The notes: generated from the letters alone by a model not told the origin. Positions 1-11,111 are shown, counted from the first letter of the stretch. The stretch: DNA of 64,000 bases from Galeruca laticollis (GCA_963921935.1 OY998175.1:266531709-266595708), one strand, 5' to 3'. Numbers and translations are program-made.

Positions 1-343
1 TTTCCTAATCTTTTAATTTCTATTATATCTTCGTTCTGCTGTACTGGAACTTCCATTTTGTTTGTTATTTCTTCTACCTTCTTTTTTAAGTCTACTGTAT
101 TCTCTTCTCTATTCTCTTCAATTACATATATTATATTTGTATTTTCTGATTTCTCTCTCTAATTCTTCGATTCTTTTTCATTTTTACTCCATTCCTAACT
201 TCAAATTGTAGTTTTCCTGTTGTAGCTTCATGTTTTATTTGCTTCAATTCCTCTTTGATGCAGTCCAATTTACCTTCTATTCTATTTTATCTTTTCTCAA
301 TTTTATTCAAGGTTTCTAATATTTTTTCTATGTTTTGTTCCAT
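1..343 (-). pseudogene. LINE ORF1, N-terminal coiled-coil part (runs off left edge)
   Basis: Read on the minus strand from an ATG at 341-343, the frame begins MEQNIEKILETLNKIEKR and continues as a Lys/Glu-rich coiled coil ending at the window edge with ...EDIIEIKRLGK. A coiled coil leading into a short basic stretch is typical of ORF1 of insect AP-endonuclease LINEs, whose product binds the element RNA. There is one stop after about 18 codons and at least one frameshift near 150-200, so it is dead. The bases to the right (344 to about 500) are probably its 5' leader. Family assignment rests on recognising the ORF1 opening, not on a search. Confidence 0.55.
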
Positions 344-580
344 TTTTGATATTTAACATTTACTGCGTCCCAGGCCCAGTTTAAGTACAGGGTTTCTACT
401 ATAATTCAAAACCCCGCCTAAGACCTTGGCTGGCTATGCTTGATTTTCTTCTAAATAACATTTACTCTAGGTCCGAACCTGTCTGCGACCTGTTAACCGA
501 ATCTACATTTTATGAATATGGCTTAAGTACCAATTCTATTTTCTTGTATTTTGATAACACTATGAATAAATGCCACGGTT
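344..580. other. Probable LINE 5' leader and junction, no gene
   Basis: No usable frame on either strand. Bases 360-500 are less AT-rich than their surroundings and directly precede the minus-strand LINE ORF1 start, so they are most simply its untranslated leader. The junction to the piggyBac relic lies somewhere in 500-580. Confidence 0.3.
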
Positions 581-910
581 CTCTATGAACTAAATAATCC
601 AAGCTCTCCAATGACCAGAAATGATTTTTTACATATTCTAGCTTTAGATTTGCTACGGCCACAAAGTTCTAAGATATATCACCTTCAAAACATTCCAAAC
701 CAACTAAAAGAAAAATGTCATATGATCCTCCATATTGAAGAGCCTCCGACTTCCGTGGAAGAACAAACAGCAAAGAGGCCGAAAACTGGAAATAGTATAT
801 GCTATTTGTATCCCAGAAAGAAAGATGAAAGGTTCAGAAACTACTGTTCTGCATGTAACAAGTGTATTTGTATGGCATACAAAAAGGAGTTACCAATACT
901 TTGCGTCTAA
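581..910 (+). pseudogene. piggyBac-type transposase, C-terminal fragment
   Basis: The frame reads ...LNNPSSPMTRNDFLHILALDLLRP, then KRPKTGNSICYL.PRKKD and NYCSACNKCICM, ending at a stop at 908-910. This is the end of a piggyBac transposase: the last helices of the catalytic core followed by the cysteine-rich zinc-binding tail that contacts the terminal repeats. The frame is open upstream of the first ATG, so that ATG is not a real start. Catalytic residues are absent. The relic lies between two LINE fragments. I see no TTAA-flanked terminal repeat that clearly belongs to it. Confidence 0.75.
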
Positions 911-1394
911 TGCGCAAAAAATGAAAATTAATAGTTTGTGTTTTTTTATATTTCAAAATGTTTTTTTATTATTTCAAGAATGTTTATTTTTTGTTTGTGT
1001 TTATAATATAGTTTTTTTTTATGTAAAATATATTCATTTTGCCACGGAAACACATCAATTTATTTGGGGATACAAATGTAACCCATGCGACCGCATGTGT
1101 AATTTTTTACGGCGCGAGCTCTCGAGTGTTAATTAGATTAATTTTGTAAAATTAGTCTTTTCAATTTTTTATTCAATTATGTCCTCTAGCGGTAGACATA
1201 CAAACTTAAAAATAATTTCCAGGTTCTTCTCGAGGCCCCCTTTGTTATAAATTTTGTTTTTCCGCAGTTGTACTATGAACGGTTTCTGATGTATGGCAAA
1301 AACAACAAAAGTTTTAAAAAATCTGGAGATATTCAAGAAGGTACTATACAAGGTTAATATGTGAAAAAAGAAACAAAGATCATAATAATAGGGT
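911..1394. other. AT-rich stretch without gene
   Basis: Runs of T and A dominate to 1060, consistent with the 3' end of the piggyBac copy. A GC-richer patch at 1075-1125 could hold its terminal repeat, but no matching partner was found. From 1170 to 1350 only short frames without recognisable content occur. Confidence 0.4.
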
Positions 1395-1960
1395 AAACTA
1401 CAAGAAACAATACATACAGAAGAAGAGGAAAATATAGAACAAGTCCAAAAGTTCTATTTGGGTTCAATTAAATCACAAGATGGAAAATTAGAGGAGGAAA
1501 TAGAGGAAAGAATAAAGCAGGAGAAAGAGGCTTCAATAGTTAAAAAAAATACAGTCCTCGGAAAAGAAAGGTAGGTACTCAAAAAATGAAAACACAAGTT
1601 TACAAAAAAGTAGTAATACCGATTCTTACATATGGGCAAAAACATGGACCATGACAGACAAACGAAATACGACTGAGATGAGTTTGTGAGGAAAATATGA
1701 CCAGAAGAGATAAAATTAGGAATGCAATAACATAGACAAAATCTGAAGTTAAGACCAACAGAAGAAAAAATTTGAGAAAGACAATTAAATTGGTACGGCC
1801 ACGTACAAGGGACGGAAGAAAGAATAGTAAAACAGGTATTTGAAGCTAGAACATACAAGAAGAAATCCAGAGGAAGGCCAAGAAGAGCATGGTTAGAGGA
1901 GGTCAAGGCGGAAGGAAGAAAGAAACTTAAATAATCCACACCTGTAAGGGTACAGACTAT
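1395..1960 (+). pseudogene. LINE ORF2, C-terminal end of reverse transcriptase
   Basis: Across several frames the plus strand spells the tail of a LINE reverse transcriptase: FYLGSIKSQDGKLEEEIEER, then a segment ending VVIPILTYGQKTWTMTD, then the basic end around QLNWYGHV and the GRPRRAW region. In this family the segment follows the YADD-containing palm and forms the thumb and C-terminal basic domain. Frameshifts near 1660 and 1780 and several stops show it is a fossil. No endonuclease or palm domain remains, so this is a 5'-truncated copy. Confidence 0.7.
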
Positions 1961-2749
1961 AGAGATTAACTAAATAAGAAATTTGCCAAGACGTTCGCAG
2001 TGAGCCATTTTGAATATCTACTTCATTGAGATTCATAGTTTTTTTTCTACTTTATGAACAGCTTGTATTACATTTTAGTTTCGAGTATATTGTAGCGAAT
2101 TTCGGTAATCACATGATATAATATTTTCTATGTTCATTTTCGCAATAACCGTGGAAACAATAACATTTTCTAATAAAAACAGAACTTTCAAACGATATAT
2201 GACAAGCCATAATTCCCACTTAAAAAGTTGGAGTTGTACCTATTTTATATAATTACGTAAAGTAACTGAAACAATCAATTTATGCTTTATTTGGAAAAGG
2301 CAGAGTGCAATAAACCCTTGTAAAATAACTATTCCAAGGGCGTACCTACGTGTGATTCTAAAAATCTCAATAGTTGTGAATTTTATCTTAGTCTTTTTAC
2401 AAGAATAACATATTTGGGTCTCGCCATTAGAGATCCGTTGCTTATCATCTTTTTAGATCTATTTATAACTAGAAAATAGTTAAAATTCAGCTGCAATGGA
2501 GGTAAACATTTATGATCTTCAACCATTTATCTTGACAAGCACTTTATCTGATGAGATGATGATCTCATTGATAGTTAACAGTCAATGCCTGTATTTTTGA
2601 CGTGAAACATCGTTTAATATAAAAAGCATATTATATCAATTTAGACACCGCATTCTTCTATACGGAAATGGGCAATATTTTAGATTTTACTCCAGTTGAA
2701 CATATATCTAAATGTGTTGATCCATCAACGAAAAGATAGTTATATGAAA
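1961..2749. other. No gene recognised
   Basis: AT-rich sequence with no frame above about 60 codons and no recognisable protein, RNA or terminal repeat. It may include the 3' UTR of the preceding LINE and the left end of the following DNA transposon. Confidence 0.4.
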
Positions 2750-3700
2750 CGTATTCAATTCGCTTCAACATAAAAAAATTGAAATAAGTGTCGATGTTGT
2801 AGTGGAAGCGTGCTCAAAAATAACCGGGATTGGAAAGTTGTACAGACTCATACGAGAGGAAAAGTGTGGTACCGTATAACCTCCAAAGCAATCCCCAGGA
2901 AGGCATAAGATGAATACTATCGGCGAAGGAGAAAAACATGTTATAAGAAGGAAAGTACATTCTTTCTACTTTAATAATGAAATTCCGACCTTAGATAAAA
3001 TTTTATGTACATTGAGATAATACAAAAATATTTTTTAAATTGGAAGAGATAAATTGTGAATAATTTTGCGAGAGATGAATTGTAGATGGGAAGAAGTAAA
3101 CAGTCGCTTTTAATCGAAAAACATGAAATTTTATGTTGGAGACGGAATTATTTGCGTTCAATATGGGATTTTCGCAATGAAAATAATAAAATCTACTATT
3201 AGGGCGCGAGACATGGCTAAATGAATGTTACACCGTCGGAAAATATAGCAATATAAAAATGTAACCTCTAGGTACCCGTCAAGCGGTTTTGGATGGTTTA
3301 TCTGTAGGTATAAAAGCACATTGTGGAAAAGAAAAACGTCTAATAATTACGCATATTGGAAGTTGAGATGGGTTCTTGAAAGATGATTTGTTAGCATTTG
3401 AGTCAATTCACATCGGAGACTATCACTAAGATATGAATGCTGTGGTTTTTCAGTTCTATAATACAAATGATAACTCAAATTCCGCCCAACTAGGTAATTG
3501 TTTTGGACAACTCTCCTTATCATTCAAGAAGATTTGAGAAATTGCCTACTACCGCTTGGGAAAAAGCGGAAATTATCCAGTGGTTTTTAGATAAAGAAAT
3601 TACATATAAAGGGGATATGTTAAAAAAAGAGCTGATGGCAATTGTGAATATCGCCCAACTTATCTATATGCGAGAAAAGTATTGGTTTACCCCAAAGAAA
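2750..3700 (+). pseudogene. DDE_3 (IS630/Tc1-mariner type) transposase relic 1
   Basis: Broken frames spell the order expected of this cut-and-paste transposase family: an N-terminal VDVVVEACSKITGIGKLYRL with the PPKQSPGR linker, a segment SLLIEKHEILCWRRNYLRS preceding the first catalytic Asp region, and from 3503 the strongest part, VLDNSPYHSRRFEKLPTTAW, where the Asp of DNxPYHS is the second catalytic residue. The first-Asp segment is scrambled and the C-terminal DLNPIE motif is missing. At least three frameshifts are present. Related relics occur at 20673, 38020 and 43080. Confidence 0.75.
3650..3696 (+). repeat. 45-bp segment shared with 38453
   Basis: The stretch beginning cgcccaacttatctatatgc and continuing through gagaaaagtattggttt recurs at 38453-38497 in the same orientation with only a few differences. 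In both places a satellite-bearing segment follows, directly here and beyond a gypsy insertion at the second site, so the segment probably belongs to a larger repeated unit. Confidence 0.7.
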
Positions 3701-3796
3701 ATTGGAATTTTGAAAACTTTTTTTGAGTTATTTTCACGTTTTTCATCAACAACAATACGGAAAAATGGTTTTTAGAAAAAAAATCCTGTGTGTATG

Positions 3797-3819
3797 TCGT
3801 CGTCGTCGTTGTCGTCGGC
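3797..3819 (+). repeat. GTC-rich microsatellite
   Basis: Four GTC units interrupted once, then two more, between the DDE_3 relic and the satellite array. Confidence 0.8.
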
Positions 3820-3837
3820 CACTTTTCCTTACATGTC

Positions 3838-4600
3838 TTGTTAGCACGATACAGCCTCCGGAGTGCAATAAGTCAGCAATTTTATGATTAAATATTGTTA
3901 AGGACATGTCACAGATGAACACTATTGATTTTCAGCTCACCAGAGCCAGTACAACGGGTGCTATGATACTTTAAGTACGACATTTTGTCATTTTTTGAGA
4001 AATTTCAGTTTGTTAGCACGATACAACCTTCGGAATTCAACAAGTCACCAATTTTATGATTTAATATTATTCAGCACATCTCACTGATCAACCCTATTGA
4101 TTTTCAACTCACTAGAGCTAATACAACAGGTGCTACAGTACTTTAAGTACGATATTTTTGTCATTTTTGAAGAAGTTTCAGTTTGTTAGCACGATACAGC
4201 CTACGGAGTATACACAAGTGACCAATTATATGATTGGATATTATTCATAACATCTCAAAGATAAACCCTATTGATATTCAGCTCACTAATACCAGTATAA
4301 CGGATGCTATGGTACTTGAAGTACCAAATTTTTTTCATTTTTGGAGAATTTTCAGTTTGTTAGCACGATACAGCCTCCAGAGAGTATACGATTGATCAAT
4401 TTTATGATTGAATGTGTCTCACAGATGTACGCTATTGATTTTCAGTTGACTAGAGCGAGTACAGCGGATTATATAAATCCAGATATACTAAATTTTTGTT
4501 ATTTTTGGAGAAATTCGGTTTGTTAGCACGATACATCCCCGGAAGTGTATACAAGTAACAATTTTAAGACAGAATATTGTTTAGGGCCACAGATGCGGAA
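3838..4600 (+). repeat. ~173-bp satellite array 1, five monomers
   Basis: The landmark ttgttagcacgatac recurs at 3838, 4010, 4183, 4357 and 4520, giving periods of 172, 173, 174 and 163 bp. Other landmarks (ctattgattttcagctcac, gagaaatttcagt) repeat in register. Monomers differ by roughly 10-20 percent. The last monomer is distinctive (catcccc in place of cagcctcc) and its end, cagatgcgga...aatccttaaaaccgtt, matches the end of array 2 near 43070. The short frames here are by-products of the repeat, not genes. Confidence 0.92.
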
Positions 4601-4802
4601 AAGTACGTTTCAATCCTTAAAACCGTTGACGAAAAAGCAAAAAAACGGAATATTCTAATACTTCGCTTCCGCCTTACAATTGCGAGCTGTCAGGCGGCCC
4701 GGCAGACCCCGCGTCGCGGGTGGGCCTCAGTACATTGGGAGCCCCTCAAAAAATTGTTAAACATGCCGAAAATACAAATACGCACACATAAGACTTTCGG
4801 TA
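4601..4802. other. GC-rich patch between satellite and piggyBac
   Basis: No gene. Bases 4681-4750 are strikingly GC-rich for this window and contain a short palindrome, ccgcgtcgcgg. The stretch ends at the TTAA that flanks the piggyBac element. Confidence 0.5.
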
Positions 4803-5148
4803 TTAATCCTAAATAACGGGATATTCGTAAAATTTACGATGGTCAATATTTTTCGTGATATTTCTTTTGTTTACGGATACCGCAACGGGGCGAGACTCTT
4901 AGTATCTTCCTATTTGGTTGGTAGCTAGACTACAGTGTACGAAGCATTCCATTATTGCCAATTGAATCGCAGATTTTGTCCTTGATTCGTCAATTTTACG
5001 ATAGTCCCGTATTTACGTTGGTTATTTTTCGGGCGAGCTTTTTTTGGTCATATAATATTATTAACAGCAGTATTGATAACATTTAGAAGACATGTAAGTT
5101 ATTATTTTTGTACTTATGGCATTCTGAGGATATGTCGTTTCAGCAGAA

Positions 5149-5732
5149 TGGCTCCAAAACGACCATAATCTGTAAATGAAGAAATGCGTAAAATTATGTA
5201 GTGAGAAAACAGTAATGCAAATCCAATTGAGGATAGTGGAAGTGACTGGGAAGAAGATAATCTTGAAATTGAATCCATAGAAATCTCGGATGATTCAACT
5301 GATGAATCGTCTCTCGATGAGAATTTTCCTACGAATTGACAAGAAATTACTACTCCGGCAGACAATATGGACGATGTCCGTCATAAAAACGCCGATGATC
5401 AGTTAGGTACATCAGCCACAACTCGAAACATCTAAAAAAGATCAATTTCTGGTTCAACCCAACGCTGCACGTTTGAAAGGAAAGAATGGTCACAAATGGA
5501 CATGGACATTGGACCAATTGTGAACCGACATGAGCTGCATCAGAAAAACTAGAAGATGGCCCCTGTGTGTGCTATATGGTATGACTAATACTTCGAAAAG
5601 AGGAGAGAATCCACTTTCAAATACCAGTACATGATAGATCTGAGTCGTCGCATTGCTGAGCCATGGATGAGGAGAAAATTATCGACCTCAACTTTGAGGC
5701 GAAATATCCGCCTATTATCAATCGAATAAAAA
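5149..5732 (+). pseudogene. piggyBac transposase, N-terminal and part of C-terminal region
   Basis: Starts MAPKRP at 5149 and runs through a typical acidic N-terminus (EDSGSDWEEDNLEIESIEIS) to ARLKGKNGHKWTW, the segment just before the catalytic core. After stops, the frame from 5630 reads YMIDLSRRIAEPWMRRKLST, which fits the region before the zinc-binding tail. The core with its catalytic Asps is deleted between these parts. The gypsy insertion begins about 5733. Confidence 0.7.
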
Positions 5733-6912
5733 CTTCTTTTAAAATCCTGATATGGGTATCAAAATCTGGAGTCACAACAATAATGTCATCCAAATAGCAA
5801 AAAACATACTTATCCAATTCTGGACCCAAAATAGTATCTATCAACCGCTGAAATGTTGCTGGTGCATTATGGAGACCAAAAGGTAGCCTAGTAAATTGAA
5901 ATAAGCCACGACCTGGGACTGTAAACGCGGTATACTGCTTGCTATCTTCTTCCAAGGCAACTTGCCAGTAAGCACTTTTTAAGTCTAACGATGACATAAA
6001 CCGAGCACCACCTAGTTTATCCAAAATGTTTGAAATGTAAGGCAACGGGTAAGCATCACGCTGAGACACAGAATTTAATTTCCTAAAATCAACACAAAAG
6101 CGCTGTTCTTCGTTGGATTTCGGAACTAGCAACACCGGAGATGACCAAGCCGAGTTACAAGGTTCAACAATTCCGTCAGCCAACATTTCATCTAATTGTT
6201 CGTCGATTAGTTTTTGTTTAAACGGAGAAACCGGGTAATACCGTTGTTTTATCGGTGGACTAGACGTAACTATCTTATGCTTAACTGCAGAAGTGCAGCC
6301 AAGCTTATCGCCAGTTTTATTAAAATAATTTGAAATCACATCATTCAGACATTGTTTTTGTTCAAAAGTTAAATCGTCTTCACCATGAATATGATTAATC
6401 TGCGGTGAGCTTAATATTTCAGACGAAAAAAACCATTCTCCACGACGCATATCCGGAACTATACCCATTGTTTGCCAAAAATCTATACCCAAAATAATTT
6501 CATGACGAAGTTTAGGAACAACAAAAATATCAAATATTTTTACAACATTTCTTACCTGAATAGGGGCTGAAATAACACCAATACAATCACATGTGTCATT
6601 GGAACCCACAGTACACACGGTTTTACGATTCTGATCTAATACTAATCCTAAATGTTTAAGCTTTTGCCAGCCAAGAGAGCCAAGAAAAATTTTGTTAGCA
6701 CCAGAATCTAATAAACCATAAAAATTATGACCTAAAATATTAATCTTTAGATAGGGACATTCACCAGGACCTACATGGGACAAGATATAATCCAAGACGA
6801 TTTTTTCCTTATAACTAGAGTAATATGTGGTCGATTCGGTAGACGAAGACAATCTCCGACCTAAGATTGAACTCTTTTGAAGTTTCCCGAAAAATGTTGG
6901 CAATCCGGACAA
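5733..6912 (-). pseudogene. gypsy pol: protease and reverse transcriptase, truncated
   Basis: Open minus-strand frame starting inside the end of gag, in the -1 frame with about 50 bp of overlap, as expected for ribosomal frameshifting. A retropepsin with catalytic GLLDSGANKIFLGS comes first, then an intact-looking Ty3/gypsy reverse transcriptase: WSSPVLLVPKSN, FMSSLDLKSAYWQV (first catalytic Asp), RLPFGLHNAPATFQRLI and FCYLDDIIVV (the YxDD pair). The frame breaks after about EVFIRLI, where it joins antisense piggyBac sequence, so RNase H and integrase are absent. The apparent first Met is a TTG, so the true protein start is gag. Confidence 0.9.
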
Positions 6913-8231
6913 GTCTTCTTAGTGAAACCAATCTTTTTACAAGAGAAACATCTAATTATACCTGAAGTGCAATGTTTAGCTACATGATTAGGCTGATCAC
7001 ACTTAAAACATGTTCGATGTGCAAAGCTCCTTTGAGAGGTTGTAGATTCTCCTTGAGGGTTCCTTGTGCTAGTAGTGCTACCTGACGAGACAGAAACTTC
7101 CCTAACAACTAGTGGTTTATTCTTAGGAGCAATGCTATAATCCAAATCAGGTTCCAATGACAAGTTACCAGGCTTAGGGGGGCTATATTGTTCAATATTA
7201 ATTTTTGTCTCCTCTAGTTTCCTGCACAGTTCAATTAAATCGAAAGGAGTATTTATAGTTTGAAGTGTAAGACGCTCTTGGTAAAATGGAAGAATATTAG
7301 ACTTCAAAACCTTTAATCTTAATCCATCAGAAACCGGAATAGACATCCTGTCAAAAAGTTTACTCATGGCTGCAACATACAAACCAATTGGTTCATCGGG
7401 ACCCTGAGTTCTATTTAAAATTTGTTTCCAAAGTTGGTCACTAATATGTGAAGGTACAAACTGCTCTTTCATAAGACCTATGAGAGTATCCCAATCACTT
7501 GCATATTTAACCACCATATGATAAAAATTTAAAGCATCACCCTCAAATAAATCATGAGCCGATAAAAATAGTTCGGCCTTACTCACTTGTCGAGACTTAC
7601 TTAATTCTTCCACTCGCTGCAAAAAAGAATTAAAGCTTAAACTAGAATTACTCGAAAATTTCAAATCCCATTTATATACAGGAACCGATTTAACACTGTT
7701 TACTTGTTGACCAGGCATAGTCATTTGATGTATACCAGAAGTATTTACGCTGCTATTGGTTAAGGTTTGGCTAGGTCTTTGAGTACCAAGATTTGGATCA
7801 CTAGGCACGGAATTACTATCCTTATCCTCAAAAAGCTTAACTTTATTCTGATAATCAGGAACAAGTTCTGATAAAGAAATTAGTAATTTTGACCTATCTT
7901 CTGAAATACTGTCATCATCTCCTGAAATTCTACCAATTCTACCCATTAAATGAGCAAACTTTGTTTCAATTTTTTTAACTTGGCTTGAAGAGCCACTAAA
8001 GGAAAAAACATGATCACGCAATTCATCTAATTTTTTTTGAAATTCTGTAATTTCCAATATAGGGTCCAAATTACATTTTCCCTTAAGAGGACTATTGGAT
8101 TTTTCTAAAGCTAAAATACTTCTAAGGTGTTTCCGCAATGAGTCAACATTACCATGATGAGAAATACCCCTAACTGACAATTCGTACTCGAGTTCATCTT
8201 TAACCAGGTTATTAACCTGTATTTGAAACAT
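6861..8231 (-). CDS. gypsy gag, full length open frame
   Basis: 456 codons from an ATG at 8229-8231. An N-terminal domain (MFQIQVNNLVKDELEYELSV) and a Ser-rich linker lead to a capsid-like helical domain around residues 180-330 (WDLKFSSNSSLSFNSFLQRV, TQGPDEPIGLYVAAMSKLF). Two zinc knuckles follow near the C-terminus, CFKCDQPNHVAKHC and CFSCKKIGFTKKTC, the second missing the usual His spacing. This is the RNA-packaging structural protein of a Ty3/gypsy element, still uninterrupted although pol is truncated. It lies antisense to the host piggyBac. Confidence 0.88.
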   Translation of the reverse strand: MFQIQVNNLVKDELEYELSVRGISHHGNVDSLRKHLRSILALEKSNSPLKGKCNLDPILEITEFQKKLDELRDHVFSFSGSSSQVKKIETKFAHLMGRIGRISGDDDSISEDRSKLLISLSELVPDYQNKVKLFEDKDSNSVPSDPNLGTQRPSQTLTNSSVNTSGIHQMTMPGQQVNSVKSVPVYKWDLKFSSNSSLSFNSFLQRVEELSKSRQVSKAELFLSAHDLFEGDALNFYHMVVKYASDWDTLIGLMKEQFVPSHISDQLWKQILNRTQGPDEPIGLYVAAMSKLFDRMSIPVSDGLRLKVLKSNILPFYQERLTLQTINTPFDLIELCRKLEETKINIEQYSPPKPGNLSLEPDLDYSIAPKNKPLVVREVSVSSGSTTSTRNPQGESTTSQRSFAHRTCFKCDQPNHVAKHCTSGIIRCFSCKKIGFTKKTCPDCQHFSGNFKRVQS

Positions 8232-10740
8232 GTTTGTATTTAACTCTTAAGAGAAATACACCAAGATCAAAATGGAAATATATCTGTAAAATAATAATCA
8301 ATTGAAAACTGTTTTCTCGATTCTCAATACCAAAATTTCAAAATCGGGAAATATAATAATGACCAAAAAAAACAATAATTTTTTTTTATACTCAAATTCA
8401 CAAATAAGTGGGGCGCCAGTTATTATGGTCTACAGCTGTCATTAGGGTTACCCTAATCTTAACTAAAGATTTATTAAGGTTAGCTAAGGTTACCAGTGGA
8501 TATATTAACCATTATGTAATTAACCTTTACCCAAAAAGTCGATTGTTACTAGTGTTCTTGAGAGATAATTATAAGGTGATAAAATTATCAAAGACTACAA
8601 CAAGTTATTACTAAAATATAATTTCCGCAGTATAAAAACTATCCGGATAATATCGTAGGTCTACTCGTTATTCATAGTCCCCAAAAAAAAAATATCAAAC
8701 TAGATTCTTTTGAGAAATACTGGAGTACAAAAATAAATAAATAATCGCTGTTTATATAAGGCGTTATCGCCGATGATTACCCGTGCTAAATAAAAGAATT
8801 ACAGTGATTAAACTATATCTGGAGAAAAATAATTAAGAACTATACCTCAGGGAATAATATGGGGTTATTTGTATTATTGTTTCCTTGGTCATATATTTAA
8901 GTCAAATCCGTGAATAGGCGCCACCGAATTTTAGAAACTATAATGCTGAAGGCGATCGAAAATACGTTATCGGAGTAGCCAAAACGCGGAGAATATATGT
9001 ACACAACTAACGTATAAGTAAATAAATAAATAGTCCAACTAGTACAGGCCAATCGTTTATTGCGACTAAGGAAATCGGCAATACGAAGCTCCTGTTACAA
9101 GTAAACACAAAAGAAAATAAGTCAAATATCAATTACCAATACAAAAATATTGTAGGTATAAAACAAAAGAGTAATCGATTTAGTAGGGGTTATAGCGTGG
9201 TATGATCATACGAGCTTTACATGTATGTACCCTGTTTCTATAAGTATCACAAGCCGAATAATTGTCTAACACATTGTAAATACCACACTTATCAATGCTA
9301 TGATGTGGGATTCCAGCCCAAATCAAGCCGCAAATGTTCAATTGTACTAATATATATAAATTAATATTAATAAATATAACTAATATCAAATCACTTAATA
9401 AACACGAGTGACAATGAGAATCATAAAACGATAATACAAGAGGTGATTCAGCAAAACGAAATTCTCTGTTATACTTAGCTGGATGGCACGTTTCGGGTTC
9501 CAAACCAAACGTCCACAAGGTCACAATCGGGAGTAGATATCTGGTAAATCTTCAGGGATCGTCTCAGCCGGGAATAATTCTTGTTAGTATATAACAGGTC
9601 GAACCAGGTGTGAAGTCGAGTACAAAATCCAATCTCGATAATCAAGAGACTCCAAAATAAATCCCAAAATAGACGGAAATATATAACGTAGAGGTAGGAA
9701 ACCAAAAATAAAATAAAAATAAAAACCCTACAACAAGGAGAGAAAATAATCAATCTCACCATCTACAAAGTTGTAATTTGTGAAAACTAAAAATAACTCA
9801 CCTCAATTTATCAATGAGGGTTCTCAAAATTCCAATATCCAGCCACGTGGAATTAATCAATCAAAAGCCTCCACCAATAGGCTTACAAAATGGCGAATTC
9901 TTGCAGGTGTTGAAATAAGTTGATTCGATCTTAGTGAATCGTGGTTCCAGTGCAAAATAATATCCCTTAACGGCGGAAAATCGACTTCCAAACGAATTGC
10001 TTACTCAAAATAGTCGAATTTCCAAACAATTTGTGCAAATTCTATCCCACAATTAGGGAAAACGAGAATGAAACCAAGAAAATAACTCGCACAAAGCACC
10101 GAACCCTTTTCGTTCCTCAAACCATACAATACACACCTTCCTCTCGTCGTTTCCAACGAAAAGATGGCTTCAAAACCAATGATACAAACCATATCAAAAG
10201 TTTTTAAAATTCGAAATATTCAAAAGTCCGTTAATAAAAACTATTAAAATATAGGCTTCAAATTATTCCAGTTGGTAAACATGTATTTCTCGAGCACAAT
10301 GGAGAAACAAAAGAAGTACGTCCAAAATTCCTACATTCTCCTTCCTTATTGTCGCTTTAATAAATAATTATACATGTTGTGAAAAGCAAAACCGTTCTTG
10401 TAGCGAAGTAATTTCGGCGAGTCGGAGATTAATACCAGCCGTGTAGAAGGGATACGAGTTTTACCGATCACCGAAGCATTTTTAAATGTATCAACTATAC
10501 CGAGTGTCCCAAAATATTAAATATTCCACATTAGTGAATAAAAGAATGCATATTAAGAAAAAAAGTTAAGACGAACTATAATTACCTACAGGAAATAAAT
10601 GTGCAATGCTATTTTTATTATCCACTGGGATTTATTAAAATACCAATTTAAAATTTGTTCAATTATTCATAAATTATTGAATGTTTTTAAGAAATAATGT
10701 AAGTAAGAATTTTATTCTAAATTCAGACCATAACACGCCA
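8232..10740 (-). other. gypsy leader, primer site and probable 5' LTR region
   Basis: No gene. On the minus strand gag is preceded by a leader of about 170 bp and a primer-binding-site-like TGGCGCCCCAC at 8408-8418. Everything from 8419 to about 10740 should be 5' LTR or further inserted DNA, because piggyBac coding sequence resumes at about 10755. No second LTR is present to fix the limits, and 2.3 kb is long for one LTR. A second TGGCGCC occurs on the minus strand at 8913-8919. Short frames here show no recognisable product. Confidence 0.45.
8401..8418 (-). other. Candidate primer binding site of nested gypsy
   Basis: Minus-strand TGGCGCCCCACTTATTTG lies upstream of gag by about 170 bp. 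TGGCGCC is the usual start of primer sites in gypsy-group elements. The adjacent LTR end would be ...ATAATAAC. Confidence 0.55.
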
Positions 10741-10754
10741 AGATATTGTTCTAA

Positions 10755-10934
10755 TTTTAGGTATTCAAAATGATTCAAGAAATGCAATCCCTCGGGAAAA
10801 GAAGCGCAGAACGTGTTTCTACTGCCCCAGTCAAAAAAGACGGATGACAACAACTTATTGTGGACAATGTGGACATCCGATCTGCGGGGAACACCGGGGA
10901 GACATTTGCAAAAAATGCAGCAATGATGAATAGG
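10755..10934 (+). pseudogene. piggyBac transposase, cysteine-rich tail
   Basis: The frame NDSRNAIPREKKRRTCFYCP, then TTYCGQCGHPICGEHRGDIC and KKCSNDE, ends at a stop. The Cys/His spacing is that of the piggyBac RING-like zinc-binding tail. It continues the fragment that ends at 5732 once the gypsy insertion is removed, and is followed by about 170 bp to the right terminal repeat. Confidence 0.85.
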
Positions 10935-11111
10935 ATTTAAATTTTTTATTCCTATTTTATTTTTTTCATTTACTAATAAAGAGTTTCTAGCACTTTTCGT
11001 GAGTTATTCTGGGAAAATTTTTCGTAAAATGCGGGTTTTTATTATCGTCGTAAAATTTACGATAGTCCCGTAATGACGTGTTTTGAAATAGGTCCCGTTA
11101 TCTAGGGTTAA

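Larger units (their letters stand above)
4807..11107 (+). mobile_element. piggyBac element, 6.3 kb, with nested gypsy
   Basis: Left end TTAA (4803-4806) followed by tcctaaataacggg; right end cccgttatctaggg followed by TTAA (11108-11111). The 14-bp termini are inverted repeats with 12 of 14 matches and the TTAA duplication is diagnostic of piggyBac. A subterminal motif, ttttacgatagtcccgta, occurs near both ends (about 4996 and 11053). Inside are an acidic N-terminal coding piece, a C-terminal piece, a gypsy insertion from about 5733 to about 10740, then the cysteine-rich tail. Most of the catalytic core is missing. Confidence 0.88.

Noticed and set aside
4341..4526. 61-codon ORF within satellite array 1
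   Set aside because: Arises from the repeat monomer itself; interrupted in other monomers.
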